This document shows, one piece after another, positions 1 to 10,318 of a DNA stretch of 64,000 bases. A model generated the notes under the pieces. That model was not told the origin of the DNA and made no database searches. It saw nothing but the letters and a program-made list of their open reading frames with translations. Positions within the stretch are counted from its first letter, which is position 1. Each line of letters starts with the position of its first letter. The DNA comes from Pleurostoma richardsiae (Eukaryota; Ascomycota; Sordariomycetes; Calosphaeriales; Pleurostomataceae), in NCBI GenBank assembly GCA_030052745.1, contig JANBVO010000017.1, positions 124,001 to 188,000 on the forward strand. Reading direction: 5' to 3'. Made by a program: the position numbers and the translations under genes.

Positions 1-101
1 AGCCTCTCGAGGGGTCTTGATCATTCATACGCTCGAACCGACCCAGGCGCCTTTCTTTGCAGACCATCCCCCAATCCAAAGCAGCCGTTGTTCCATCCGA
101 C

Positions 102-1803
102 ATGGAGAAGCCCGAGGTAGATATGCAGGTCGAGCGGCCCCTGCCGGATGATCAGCATCCGAGCATCGGCCATAACATCAACGAAATCCACGGCCGCGCG
201 ATCCAGCAGCAGGAGCACCAGCGAGGATACTTGGAGACTCTCCGGAAAGATCCCTGGCTCTTGTTCTGGATGGGAGTCATGCTCTGGACTCTCGGCGTGC
301 GAGGATTTGAGAGCCAGTCATCCAGCTCTGTGATCAGCATCCCTTACTTCAAGAAGAGATTCGGAACCCTCCAAGATGGCGAATACTTTATCGAGACGAA
401 GTGGCAGTCCGCTCTTAACGGCGGGGGTAATGCCGCCGCCATCGTTGGCGCGTGGGCCGGCTCCTACTTCGCCGACATGGTCGGAATCAAGCCCGTCGTC
501 CGTGAGTAGCTTCCTCAACCATCTCAGTTCCTATCCATCGTCTGTGTTTCACTGGCACTGACCCAACATGTCAAAAGTTGTGGCGACTGTGATCAATCTT
601 GCCTCAGTCGGCATCGAATTTGCAAGCACCTCCGTGGCCATGTTTTTCGGCGGCAAGATGCTGAACTTCGTGGCCATTGGGGCTTTCCTCAATGTCTGCA
701 CCGCCTACGTCGCCGACGTGTCCCCGCTGGCCATCCGAGCCTCCGCTATTGGCTTCTGCAACCTGTCCCAGTGTATCGGTCCCTTCATCTCGGCCATCAT
801 GTCTTACTACACCTCTCAGTGGGATTCAGACTGGTCTTGGAGAGCCCTAGTCTGTGCCCAGTGGGGATTCGCCGCTGTTGGTTTCGCCGGGCAGATCTTC
901 CTGCCCGAGTCCCCCGTCTTCTTGGTCCGGAAGGGCAAGATGACGGCCGCTAGGAAGTCGCTGGGTCGCCTGTATACGGACCCCAGCGATGCCGACGGCC
1001 ATCTGGAGCGCATCAAGTTGACTCTGGAGGAGGCGGAGACGAAGAGCTCTGGATCGTTCATGGACTGCTTCCGTGGCACCAACCTGCGCCGAACTCTGAT
1101 CGCCATCCTTGTATTCCTTGCTGAGCCGATGTCTGGACTTGGCTTCGTCTCCTCATATGGCTCCCTGATGTACCAGTACCTGGGTATCTCCGATCGCCAG
1201 TCGTTCTTGATCCAGATTGGAGCACAGATTCTATCCATGTCTGGTGCCACCATCGCTTTCCTTGTCGGGGACTTCTATGGTCGTCGACCTATGTACCTTG
1301 CCGGATGCATCGGCCTTACACTGCTGCTGTTGTGCATGGGCATCTCAGGCTCGATCAACACCGCCGCCGCGACCACAGCGTCTGTGGGTTTTTACACCAT
1401 GTACAACTTCTTTTACAACGTCGGTGTCGGATCCACGGTCTATGCCATTGCTGGTGAGATACCGACCTCCGTCCTGCGAGCCAAGTCCCTTGCCCTCGCC
1501 ATGAACGTCTCGAATGCCATGAACACCATGTGGTCGTTCGTGTGCCCCTACATATTCAACCCGGGTTACGGTAACCTCAAGGCCAAGATCGGGTTCATCT
1601 TCGGCGCCATCATGCTCATCTGGGCTTTCTTGGCATACTTCTTTGTCCCGGAGACCCGCAGACGGACGTACGAGGAGCTGGACGAGCTGTTCATGAACCG
1701 CGTCCCAACTCGCGAGTTCCGCAAGTACGTGACTGTGGCCGAACGTCGCGCCGCTGAGGCCTACAGCACGGAGAAGAAGACTATGGATGCCGACGCGGCG
1801 TGA
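102..1803 (+). CDS. MFS sugar permease, alpha-glucoside transporter type
   Basis: A plasma-membrane sugar:proton symporter of the major facilitator superfamily. Two exons (102-501, 578-1803) join across a 76-bp GTGAGT..AG intron with an ACTGAC branch-like site, giving 541 aa. About 12 hydrophobic segments follow a charged N-terminus. PESPVFLVRKGK after TM6, GDFYGRRP in the second half and PETRRRTYEELDELF after TM12 are sugar-porter signatures, and the N-terminal layout resembles the MAL/MPH alpha-glucoside group. The ATG at 102 has a purine-rich context. A TTTGCAG just upstream (ending at 62) could instead be a splice acceptor, so a first exon left of the window is possible. The neighbouring GH78 gene suggests uptake of a rhamnose-containing sugar. 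Family is certain; the substrate is inferred. Confidence 0.85.
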
Positions 1804-2542
1804 GAGACAACACGTTAGGTGCAACCCTGATTGAACTGTGTTTATATCAACGGCAAAGCGTCTGCCGAGGCGGTTACTGTATCACTGAAGTTGGGCTCTT
1901 CGTCCTCCTCTATCGACTCACCGCTGCATTTACCACTCTGAGATAATGAGCAATCCATGGTCCATGTTTAGCTCTGTGACCTATAAGAAACTCCTCCGTA
2001 TAGTGTGGCATCGACTAGAAAATTGCGAGTTCATCGTCTGTAGCTGTCCCTCGCAATGTCCTGTGACTCAAAGCCCGTGATCATTTACGCCCACATTTAC
2101 TGCTGCTATCTACAGCTAACAGCTCCCGGAGTGAGAGATTTGCTATCCTCCAGATAGCCGCGTTCCTGTAAGCCTCATCTAGCCCTGAAAATTGACGAAC
2201 TCTGCGAAAACCATGTAGGCTGTCATTCTATTGCCGGAATATTTCACTGTAGGATAGGTTCTGGAAGCTCTCAGCTCCTCAACCGCCATCGTGGATCACG
2301 AGTAGCCTCGAGAGAAGAACGGATCGACCCCACGTAGGGGCTAGGAGCTAACTTAAATACGCCGTATTATTTCACCTGATGTCGGGCCCGTCAGGCGTCA
2401 GCGCTCGCGATGGGGCTCGGGACAAAGGGGACCGAAAAGCATCAGTGGAAACATAATATTTATTCAGTGAAGAAATCTTTGGAGCGCGGGATCCAACTTC
2501 TCAATTGTCTTTCCCAGTCTTTCATCGCTTTCCACCTTCACC
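1804..2542 (+). promoter_or_regulatory. Intergenic region, presumed promoter of the GH78 gene
   Basis: 739 bp between two same-strand genes with no coding signal. AT-rich TATA-like stretches lie near 2352 (ACTTAAATAC) and 2452 (ATAATATTTATTC), followed by a pyrimidine-rich leader ending CACCATG. No regulator site can be assigned with confidence. Confidence 0.4.
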
Positions 2543-5293
2543 ATGTCGTCCGAACAGCCAACCCTGTCTGCTCCGACCGTTGAGCAGCATCCGACAGGCT
2601 TCGGCGTGGGCGTGCCCTCGCCCCGCTTATCCTGGCGGTTCGCGATTCAGGACTCCACGCCTCAGAACTGGGAACAGACAGCGTACGAGATCGAGATCGT
2701 CCGGCCAGCAGCAAAGGCGGCGACGCCAGAGCTGTACAAGGTCGACAGCAGCGGCTCGGTCTTGGTGCCCTGGCCCAGCACCCCCCTGCAGTCCCGGGAA
2801 CAGGCCCGCGTTCGGGTGCGAGCATTCGGTAATAGCGGGCGGCCCCCGACGGATTGGTCGCCATGGACGGTGGTTGAGTGTGGGCTGCTGAGTCGAGGGG
2901 ACTGGCTCGCTCGCCCCATCGCCAGCGCCACGCGGTTCAGCTCCGATGTCGATGGTCCGCTGAGGCCGTTACGATTCCGACGGACCTTTGACGCACCACA
3001 TGATGCGGCCATTGCAGAGCGATCCCGGTTATACATCACCAGTCTGGGAGTGTATCGTGCATTTATCAACGGCAAACGAGTCGGCGATGACTGCATGGCC
3101 CCAGGCTGGACTAGCTACAATCATCGCCTCAACTACCAGGTGTTTGACATCGCTCCGTTGCTGAAACCGGGCCAGACCAATGTCATTGCGGTCGAGGTCG
3201 GCGAGGGATGGTATGCTGGACGCCTCGGCTTCCTTGGGGGTCGGAGGTATATCTATGGTAACGAAATCGGTCTTCTGGCGCAGTTGGAGATCGGGTCACA
3301 GGACACTGAGCGGTTTACACTGGTGTCAGACGGGTCATGGTCCTGCCATGCCAGCGCTATTATCCGCAGCGAGATCTACGATGGCGAGGTCTATGACGCG
3401 CGAGAAGAGACCCAGGGTTGGAATGATCATCCAGTTCAGGAGGGCCAGACTTGGCATGCAGTCCGGGAGCTGCCGCTGCCTCAAGCAGAACTTGTCGCTC
3501 CTAACGCGCCGCCTGTCCGAGTAATAGAAGAGATCAAGCCCGTCACGTTGATTACCATGCCAGCTGGCAAGACTGTGATTGACTTCGGCCAGAACCTCGT
3601 GGGTCGGCTGCTCATCCGGTCTCTCTACAAGCCCCGCGGACACAAAGTGACGTTCACACACGCCGAGGTCCTTGAGAACGGAGAACTGGGCATTCGCCCT
3701 CTCCGCCAAGCCCAATGTTCTGACACGGTGATATCCTCGGGAGAACGACTGGAGAACTGGTCTCCCCAGTTCACCTTCCACGGGTTCCGCTACGTTCAGG
3801 TGGATGGCTGGTCGCCGGACGACCCGGAGTCTCCCCTGCTTCAGGCAGGCAGTATCTGCGCCTTGGTCCTACATACCGACATGACACGGACCGGCCACTT
3901 CTCGTGCTCGCACCCGATGGTCAACCAGCTGCATCAGAATGCCTGGTGGAGTATGCGCGGAAACTTCCTTTCCATCCCGACCGATTGCCCGCAGCGGGAT
4001 GAACGACTGGGATGGACCGGTGATATCCAGGTCTTTTGTCCTTCGGCCAATTTCTTGTACAACACTGCTGGAATGCTGGGAGACTGGCTGAAAGATCTCT
4101 CCGCGGAGCAGCTCGAGGAAGACGCTCACTCGATCCCCCCTTTCGTTGTGCCAAACGTCATCCCTCGGGAGCTCTGGCCGCTCATGCCACAGGCAATCTG
4201 GGACGACGTGACAGTCTTGACGCCTTGGGCCTTGTATCGCTCATACGGCGACGTAGATATCCTGCGGCGACAGTACCCGAGCATGAGGGCATGGCTGGAT
4301 GAGGGCGTGCGCCGTGGGCCGGACCGGCTGTGGGATAATCACCTGTGGCAGCTGGGCGACTGGCTCGATCCCACGGCGCCCCCAGAGGAGCCGGGAGATG
4401 CCCGCACGAACGGTACCTTGGTGGCTGATGCGTACCTCGTTCGCGTCACCTCAGTAATGGCAGAGATTAGTAAAATTCTGGGGGAAGAGAATGATGCGAA
4501 GCGGTACGCAGCAGAGTCACAGCAGCTGAAGGCCACTTTTCAAGCGAAGTATATCGCCCCGTCAGGACTACTGGTCGGTGACACCCAAACGGCCCTCAGC
4601 TTAGCCATCGTCTTTGATCTACACGCCACGCCCGAGCAGGCATCACGGGCGGCGGAGCGGCTGGTGGACTCTGTCCGCTTCGCCAAGTTCCGTGTCGCCA
4701 CCGGTTTCGCCGGGACGCCCATCATCACCCACGCCCTCACCAAGAGCGGCCACCACCAGATCGCCTACCGCATGCTGCTCGAGAAGAACCGGCCCTCATG
4801 GATGTACCCGATAAGCATGGGCGCCACCACCGTCTGGGAGCGGTGGGACAGCATGCTGCCCGACGGGTCGATCAACCCGGGCGAGATGACCAGCTTCAAC
4901 CACTACGCCCTCGGGTCCGTTATCAACTGGCTTCACGAGTGCGTGGCCGGCGTCAGCCCCCTCCAGCCTGGGTGGAAGACCTTCCGGGTAGCGCCGATCC
5001 CCGGCGGGACAATCACTTCAGCCGAAACAATCTACGAGACGCCCTACGGCCGGCTGGAGTGCCGGTGGTCGATCCGGGATGGCGACCACTTCGAGCTAGA
5101 CTTGCTAGTCCCGGCAAATACTCGGGCGCAGGTTACCTTGCCGCATGAACGCGCGCAGGATCTAGGTGCAGCCGGGGAGTGGGTTGGGTCCGGACGGTAT
5201 CAGTTCCAGGGTAGGTGGGACAACCTCGCGCAGTGGCCGCCCAAGCCCCTGGTCCCTCCGATGAGGCATCCGGAGCCGGACTCGATTGTCTAA
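2543..5293 (+). CDS. Alpha-L-rhamnosidase, GH78
   Basis: Hydrolyses terminal alpha-L-rhamnose from glycosides such as flavonoid rutinosides or pectic side chains. A single exon of 916 aa, the usual length for the family. The N-terminal fibronectin-like and beta-sandwich domains are followed by an (alpha/alpha)6 barrel and a C-terminal beta domain (NWLHECVAGV... GWKTFRVAPIPGG). The catalytic-acid motif DCPQRDERLGWTGD lies near residues 480-495; the E of DER corresponds to the general acid of characterised GH78 enzymes. TTVWERW near residue 762 carries the likely general-base Glu. No signal peptide is visible (MSSEQPTLS...), so the enzyme is probably intracellular and acts on imported rhamnosides, which fits the permease next door. 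The ATG at 2543 has a strong CACCATG context. Confidence 0.93.
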   Translation: MSSEQPTLSAPTVEQHPTGFGVGVPSPRLSWRFAIQDSTPQNWEQTAYEIEIVRPAAKAATPELYKVDSSGSVLVPWPSTPLQSREQARVRVRAFGNSGRPPTDWSPWTVVECGLLSRGDWLARPIASATRFSSDVDGPLRPLRFRRTFDAPHDAAIAERSRLYITSLGVYRAFINGKRVGDDCMAPGWTSYNHRLNYQVFDIAPLLKPGQTNVIAVEVGEGWYAGRLGFLGGRRYIYGNEIGLLAQLEIGSQDTERFTLVSDGSWSCHASAIIRSEIYDGEVYDAREETQGWNDHPVQEGQTWHAVRELPLPQAELVAPNAPPVRVIEEIKPVTLITMPAGKTVIDFGQNLVGRLLIRSLYKPRGHKVTFTHAEVLENGELGIRPLRQAQCSDTVISSGERLENWSPQFTFHGFRYVQVDGWSPDDPESPLLQAGSICALVLHTDMTRTGHFSCSHPMVNQLHQNAWWSMRGNFLSIPTDCPQRDERLGWTGDIQVFCPSANFLYNTAGMLGDWLKDLSAEQLEEDAHSIPPFVVPNVIPRELWPLMPQAIWDDVTVLTPWALYRSYGDVDILRRQYPSMRAWLDEGVRRGPDRLWDNHLWQLGDWLDPTAPPEEPGDARTNGTLVADAYLVRVTSVMAEISKILGEENDAKRYAAESQQLKATFQAKYIAPSGLLVGDTQTALSLAIVFDLHATPEQASRAAERLVDSVRFAKFRVATGFAGTPIITHALTKSGHHQIAYRMLLEKNRPSWMYPISMGATTVWERWDSMLPDGSINPGEMTSFNHYALGSVINWLHECVAGVSPLQPGWKTFRVAPIPGGTITSAETIYETPYGRLECRWSIRDGDHFELDLLVPANTRAQVTLPHERAQDLGAAGEWVGSGRYQFQGRWDNLAQWPPKPLVPPMRHPEPDSIV

Positions 5294-5568
5294 GACGCCA
5301 TGGCAGCCTTTTGCGATAGTGTTGTCAATAGACGGAACATAGCTTCCTCGTAATATGACTCAAGTGATAGGAGAATTATAGTCTCTCATTTCTCATGAGA
5401 CCGAAGATACGTCTGAGAAGCTAAGACTTCTTGCGTAGCGACTAGCTAAACTTGTCGACGTAACATTGCACCCTCTTCGCTGCACCACACCCCTGATCGC
5501 CTAGAACACCAGACCTAGCATTACATGGCCCCTCTGTATAGTCACGGAACTTCTGATGTGCCGTCGGC

Positions 5569-7262
5569 TTACAGAACATACCGGAACATGGCCTACCGTT
5601 GAGTTAGCGATCAGAAGCGAGAAGTTGGCACCGGGATTTGGGGATGCTAGAAGTACTCACATTGTGTTTATCCGTCACATCCTCGAAGCCCTGCAGCTCA
5701 CTCTCCTTCTTCATGTCCGCGATCTCGTCGTCAGACTTGCCCTCGAGAGTCTTGTCCCGTCTCCGGTTCTCCAAGACGTAGAGGAGCCTGAGGACCTGGT
5801 TGAGGACCAAGTTCAGGACGAAGCCGCACAGCATGGCGACGATGCCGCTGTGGTAGTTGGGGGCCTGCTTGCTCTTGAAGCACTGCGGGCCGGCGATCTG
5901 GCCCACGCAGTAGCAGACGAAGACCCATCCGGAAGCGACGGACCTCTTGGTGCTGCCGGCGATGTTGGTTGACAGGAGACCCAGGATGACCATGAAGCCC
6001 ACGGGGTAGGATCCGAGAAGCCACACGCCGACGAGTCTGCCCCATTTGTTCGAGTGATCCAGCTGGTTGATGAGGCAAGTGCCGATGATCTGTAGCCGTT
6101 AGTCTCTTTGTCAGTTCAAGCTTGACGTGGGTTATCTTACCGGTGGGATCATGGCCAGAGACGCAATATGCAATCTCGACATGGGGATCTTGCTGATGAG
6201 GAAGCCAGAGCCCAGCTGAGCAACAGTCTGAACACTCGACAAGGGCAGGTTCATCAGGGTGGTACGGATGGGGGTGAAGCCGAAGCCCTGGATGATGAGG
6301 GACCCGAAGGTCAGGCCACCCGAGGCAATGGCGTTCACGAAAGAGATAAGCCCGAGGATGATGATCTTCGGGTCCGTCGCGGCTTCGATGATCTGCTCCT
6401 TGACGAAGCGCCGGCTCTTGGTGCCCATCTTGTTCTCGACGATCCGCTGCACCGCCGTGATCTTCTCCTGCTCGGACAGCCACTTGACCTGCGACGGGCT
6501 GTCCGGGACGAAGAGGATGAACAGGACGCCCCAGATGATGGTGACGGCTCCGAGGATGATGAAGATGTACTTCCACGGCGACAGGCTGCCGGTGATATGC
6601 CCGATGCCGTAGGCGATCAGCACGCCGACGAAGCTGCCGACGCCGAGGAAGGAGATCCACAGCGCCGAGCGGGCGGCTTGTTCCTGGCGGGTCCACCAGA
6701 TGCCCGTCACGGCGACGAAGCCGGGCGAGATGGTCGCCTCCGTCATACCGAGGATGAATCTGACGGTAGCGAGCCCGCCGAAGGAGGAACAAGCGGCAGT
6801 GGTCATGAGCACCATGCCCCACAGGGTGATGTTGACACCGAGGAACTTGGCGACCGGGAACCGCTGCAGGATGGCCACACCCGGGTACTCGGCGAGAAGG
6901 TAACCAAAGTAGAAGATGGAGCTGGTCCAGGAGTAGTCCTGGCCGACGAGCTTGTTGTCGGCGATGATGCCGTAGACGGAGGAGTAGCCGAGGGAAGTCT
7001 TGTCGATGAACTGCAGGGCGTAGGTGACACACAGGAACGGCAGGATGTAGCGGTCGATCTTCTTCAGCACCTTCCGGGAAGCCTCCTCGTCGGCGGCCCC
7101 ACTCATCAAGGCGATGCCGGCGAGCTCTCCGGTCTCATCCTTGATGTCGAGCTTGGAGACTTCGACGTCGGGCACATCACGGGCGACAGTGATGTCGTCA
7201 GTACCGGCCTTCTTCTCTGGGTCGCCACCGGGCGCATTGCTTGGGCTGGTTGAGATGTCCAT
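5569..7262 (-). CDS. MFS transporter, anion:cation symporter (ACS/DAL5-like) family
   Basis: A membrane carrier related to allantoate/nicotinate/vitamin permeases; in fungi some of these move organic acids or sugar derivatives. Three exons (7262-6141, 6089-5661, 5592-5569), 524 aa. The last exon is only 24 nt and encodes AMFRYVL before the stop, completing the ...TDKxNxxFRYVL tail that marks this family. Its phase matches exactly. Key features are VDRYILPFLC-like entry to TM1 (here IDRYILPFLC), GMTEATISPGFV and VPDSPSQVKWLSEQEK between TM6 and TM7. It is convergent with the GH78 gene, with 275 bp between stops, and probably belongs with it functionally. The substrate is unknown; rhamnose or a rhamnoside breakdown product is an inference. 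Confidence 0.88.
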
Positions 7263-7910
7263 GGCGGGAGGCCTGCAGGCGCGTGGAAGCTTGGTCGAGT
7301 GGGGATGTAACACAAGACGCACTTTCTGGCATTAGGTGCATCGTCGCGTGGCCTTCTCCATGGTCCCGACGGCCTGGTTATGAACTCGGGGCCACGAGTC
7401 GCCATGCCATGTGTCGGCAGGGGCAAGCCGATCAGTGCTTGTTCTAGTGGTTAGGGGTACCCCACAGCCTGCAGAGCTAGTCGTGGCCGCTCCTGTCGCC
7501 ATTATCGCCGGCCATTCACGTCGAGAGGATTCGCCGATAAGTGCCGGGGTTATCGCCCGAAGGAGCGCGACTAGATGAGTCCATCGCGGGTCCACTGATA
7601 CCCAGAGCGTTCGGAGTCCACCGCCATTGTCACGATGGCTGGGTATCAGTCGGTGCGCACCGCGTCCGCTAATCTTTTTCGCCTTATTACCCATGCTTGA
7701 TGCCATATCACGAGATACGCCGTCGACGGTAGTCCCCGGCCAATGCCCGAAGCGGCCAGGGTAGCTCTTAATATCTTACGACGCTCCGTAACCGCTTCTG
7801 GCTTCTTTCGGCTCGCGAGACTCACCGATGAAAAGTTTCGAACAAGAAACGATCCCTTCTCAGGCAGCCTACCGATGTCGCGCTCGGTTTCATTACGGAA
7901 CACCGACTTC
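7263..7910. promoter_or_regulatory. Upstream region of the ACS transporter with a 12-bp inverted repeat
   Basis: 648 bp without a gene between the transporter start and the end of the Zn2Cys6 gene. It contains a perfect 12-bp inverted repeat: ACTGATACCCAG at 7594-7605 and CTGGGTATCAGT at 7639-7650, with a 33-bp spacer. The repeat sits about 330-390 bp upstream of the transporter ATG, a plausible operator position. No protein is known to bind it. Confidence 0.4.
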
Positions 7911-9756
7911 TTAGCCGGGCAACAGGCGTTGAGGCGCTCTGTGTTCCGGTTTTCGACTGCTTGAACTAGCTTCGGACACGAGGGAGGAGGTGATGGTGAA
8001 ATCCCTTTCGAAGTGCTGGGCTTTCTCATTATCTGCGAGGAACCCGGCCTGACGGACGCCCAGGACCGCGTTGATCTGCCGCAGGTTCTCTACGGCCCAG
8101 CGGCGCACACTGTCGCTATTGAGTGTCTCTCGAGACACGACAAAAAGCGACCAGATGAGTGACGCTGCGCCTGGGAGGCCGTCAGATCGCATTTCAAGCC
8201 GGAAAATATGTTGAGGTCTGAGGGGAAATCACTTACGAGGAGATCCCATGATGCTTGGGGAAGAGATACAGATGTCGGTAGAGAGTTCTCGGATTCGAGC
8301 TAGTGCAGCAGCCTGGATCGAACCCTCCGGGGCGTCTAGCTGGGCCAGTAGTGAAGTGCTCCCGTCATCGGTCACCTTCGTGATCACTTCACTACCACCG
8401 TGGTATAGGATGAGCTGGTTTGTCAATATCCGCATGATGCGCCAGTTGTTCCAAACGTGCACCCCCCATAGGTCCTTGTGCAGGTGGCGCTTTCCCTCAA
8501 AATAAAGATCAGGGGGTTCACCGTCAACTACAGTGTAGTTCCATTCATCGGGCACGCTACTACTCCAGGCGTCCAAGTCTCGGTCGATCTGAAGGGCGGC
8601 TTCGCAGATGGCTACTGAATCTGTGATCTCGCCCTTCTTAATAGCCGCTCGCAGGTTGGCGAGCCGGAAACTCGGCTCAGCTATCGAAACAGGTCGGTCT
8701 AGATCAAAATACTCCTCGATAGGACCAGCGTTGAAGATGGGACTCGTCTCCATTAGAGCGGGAGGCACGGAGATCCCTCGTTGTAAACAAGAGTGCAGCT
8801 AAATATCGGTTAGGTGGTTTGACCGCATTTAAAAGAGTCCGGCTACTCACTATTGAGGAGCGAAGTTGTATGTATAGCTGTATGCCAGGTTCTTGACTGA
8901 GCTTTTCGGGACCACGGAGCTTCAGTAACGCCGTGGCACCTTCAATATGCGCGGCCCAGGAGCTATACTGGCTCCAGTTGGTGAATGTCATGATCTATGG
9001 TGCAGTTAGGACTCGCCGGTCGTGATAGTCTCGGGAGACTTGCGTACCTCGTATCCGCCGAGGAAAAGGACAGACAACAAAGTGGTATCAGCCTTGACCC
9101 CAATCGGGTCTCTCAAAGCTCGGTTGGTAGCAGCCAGTGCTCGGCCGTATAGTTCCCGTGTTTTGGGCATCAGCTGCGGAGCGTGGAAGATGTTGCAGAT
9201 CCCAGCCATGCCAAACGCTTCGATGACAGCTCGTGTTGGGTTGGTAGAGCTGTTACCCCAGCACGCTTGTGTTAACCACGCAAGGTATCTCTGGGTGTAA
9301 GGTGGCCCAGTGGTCGTGTAATTGACGAAGAAAAAGTGCGTGGCTATGTCATCGATTGGCTGGGTTACTATCGCGGGAATGCTGGCAGGAGAACAGCAGA
9401 AAGCAGGCCGTGGGGTTGAGTGCGTCTGCACGGTCGAAGGCGACGAGACAAGGGAAGATTCTCCAGTCGTGTCGTGCAGCGCCTCAGGACTATCTTCACC
9501 TCCGCTGCCATGCCGCCGAGACCTCCGTATGATACGCTCCGTGTCGTCACGGAAGACGACATCAGTGAGATCCCTGTATCCCGGGCATTGTGTCTTCGCC
9601 TTCTCACATCTAAGGCAGCTTGGTTTCCGCTGGTCGCACTGATGGCATCGGTCAGCACGGGATCAGCCGAGAAAGGGAGTGGACTATACTGCCTACCTTG
9701 ACCTTACGTTGGCGGCAGCGCTGGCAGCCCTTGCTCAGCACGCCATAGTATACCAT
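7911..9756 (-). CDS. Zn2Cys6 transcription factor with fungal TF domain
   Basis: Probable local regulator. Five exons (9756-9697, 9638-9048, 8994-8851, 8798-8237, 8170-7911) give 538 aa with all phases closing. The zinc cluster is split by intron 1: KGCQRCRQRKVK is in exon 1 and CDQRKPSCLRCEKAKTQC in exon 2, a common position in this family. The rest (ATHFFFVNYTTTGPP, TRAVIEAFGMAGIC) matches the fungal-specific regulatory domain. Intron 4 (8236-8171) uses GTAAGT..CTGAC..CAG and removes an in-frame stop, so the exon cannot simply be read through. The gene lies behind the transporter on the same strand and may control the permease, GH78 and ACS carrier; that role is inferred. Confidence 0.85.
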
Positions 9757-10318
9757 GCCTTGATCTGTAGTGCGGGGTTGTATCGCCGCGTCCCCAGGTA
9801 GATAGGATGTGTATGAGCTGAATGGGGATGTGAGAGAGACCCTTGGTCCTTCCTGGACTAGCTTCTAGAACCCTTCGTTCGCCAAGGCAGAGTGCGTGCG
9901 CCCGTTGTATGTGTGCCTGTCTGTCCTCGGGACCACATGAGACTGCAAAAGCTTAAATCGATTTGATGCAGGCTCGCCTAGGCGGGTTTCGGAGAATAGC
10001 GGCATCTCCGTCCCGCCGACGGCGATTTCTTGAGCTCGCACTCTTGCCCAGAAATGGGTATAGCGCGGGAATGCTGTGCCTCTAGATAGTTTCACCGTAG
10101 CCGAACTTTAAGGCCAGCAATGTATCCACGCTCGGAAACACACAGGTCTATCTATGGCTACAGAAGACACAATCCCGAATTCCGCAAAAACGCCTTCGGT
10201 ATATAAGGGGTGGCGTTTGTTTTCTCCTTTCTCTTGAATGCCAAGACCTAGGTAGTGAACACAGCCTCCTCGCTTTGTCTCCGTATCTCCTGTAAAACCC
10301 CTATCACGACAGCGTGCC
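9757..10318. promoter_or_regulatory. Divergent promoter between the Zn2Cys6 gene and the methyltransferase, with a CGGN5CCG site
   Basis: 562 bp shared by two divergent genes. CGGCATCTCCG at 10000-10010 is a CGG-N5-CCG word of the type bound by Zn2Cys6 dimers, and it overlaps a longer imperfect palindrome CGGAGA...TCTCCG (9990-10010). A TATAAG-like box lies near 10200. Binding is inferred from the consensus only. Confidence 0.35.

Noticed and set aside
6168-7253. Long plus-strand open frame of 361 codons
   Set aside because: It is the antisense of the ACS transporter exon; its composition (Asp/Glu/Arg/Gly repeats, no motif) is a shadow of GC-rich coding sequence.
8171-8236. Reading the Zn2Cys6 exon 4 straight into QHIFRLEMRSDG
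   Set aside because: That path crosses an in-frame stop, and a 66-bp intron with GTAAGT, CTGAC and CAG fits instead.
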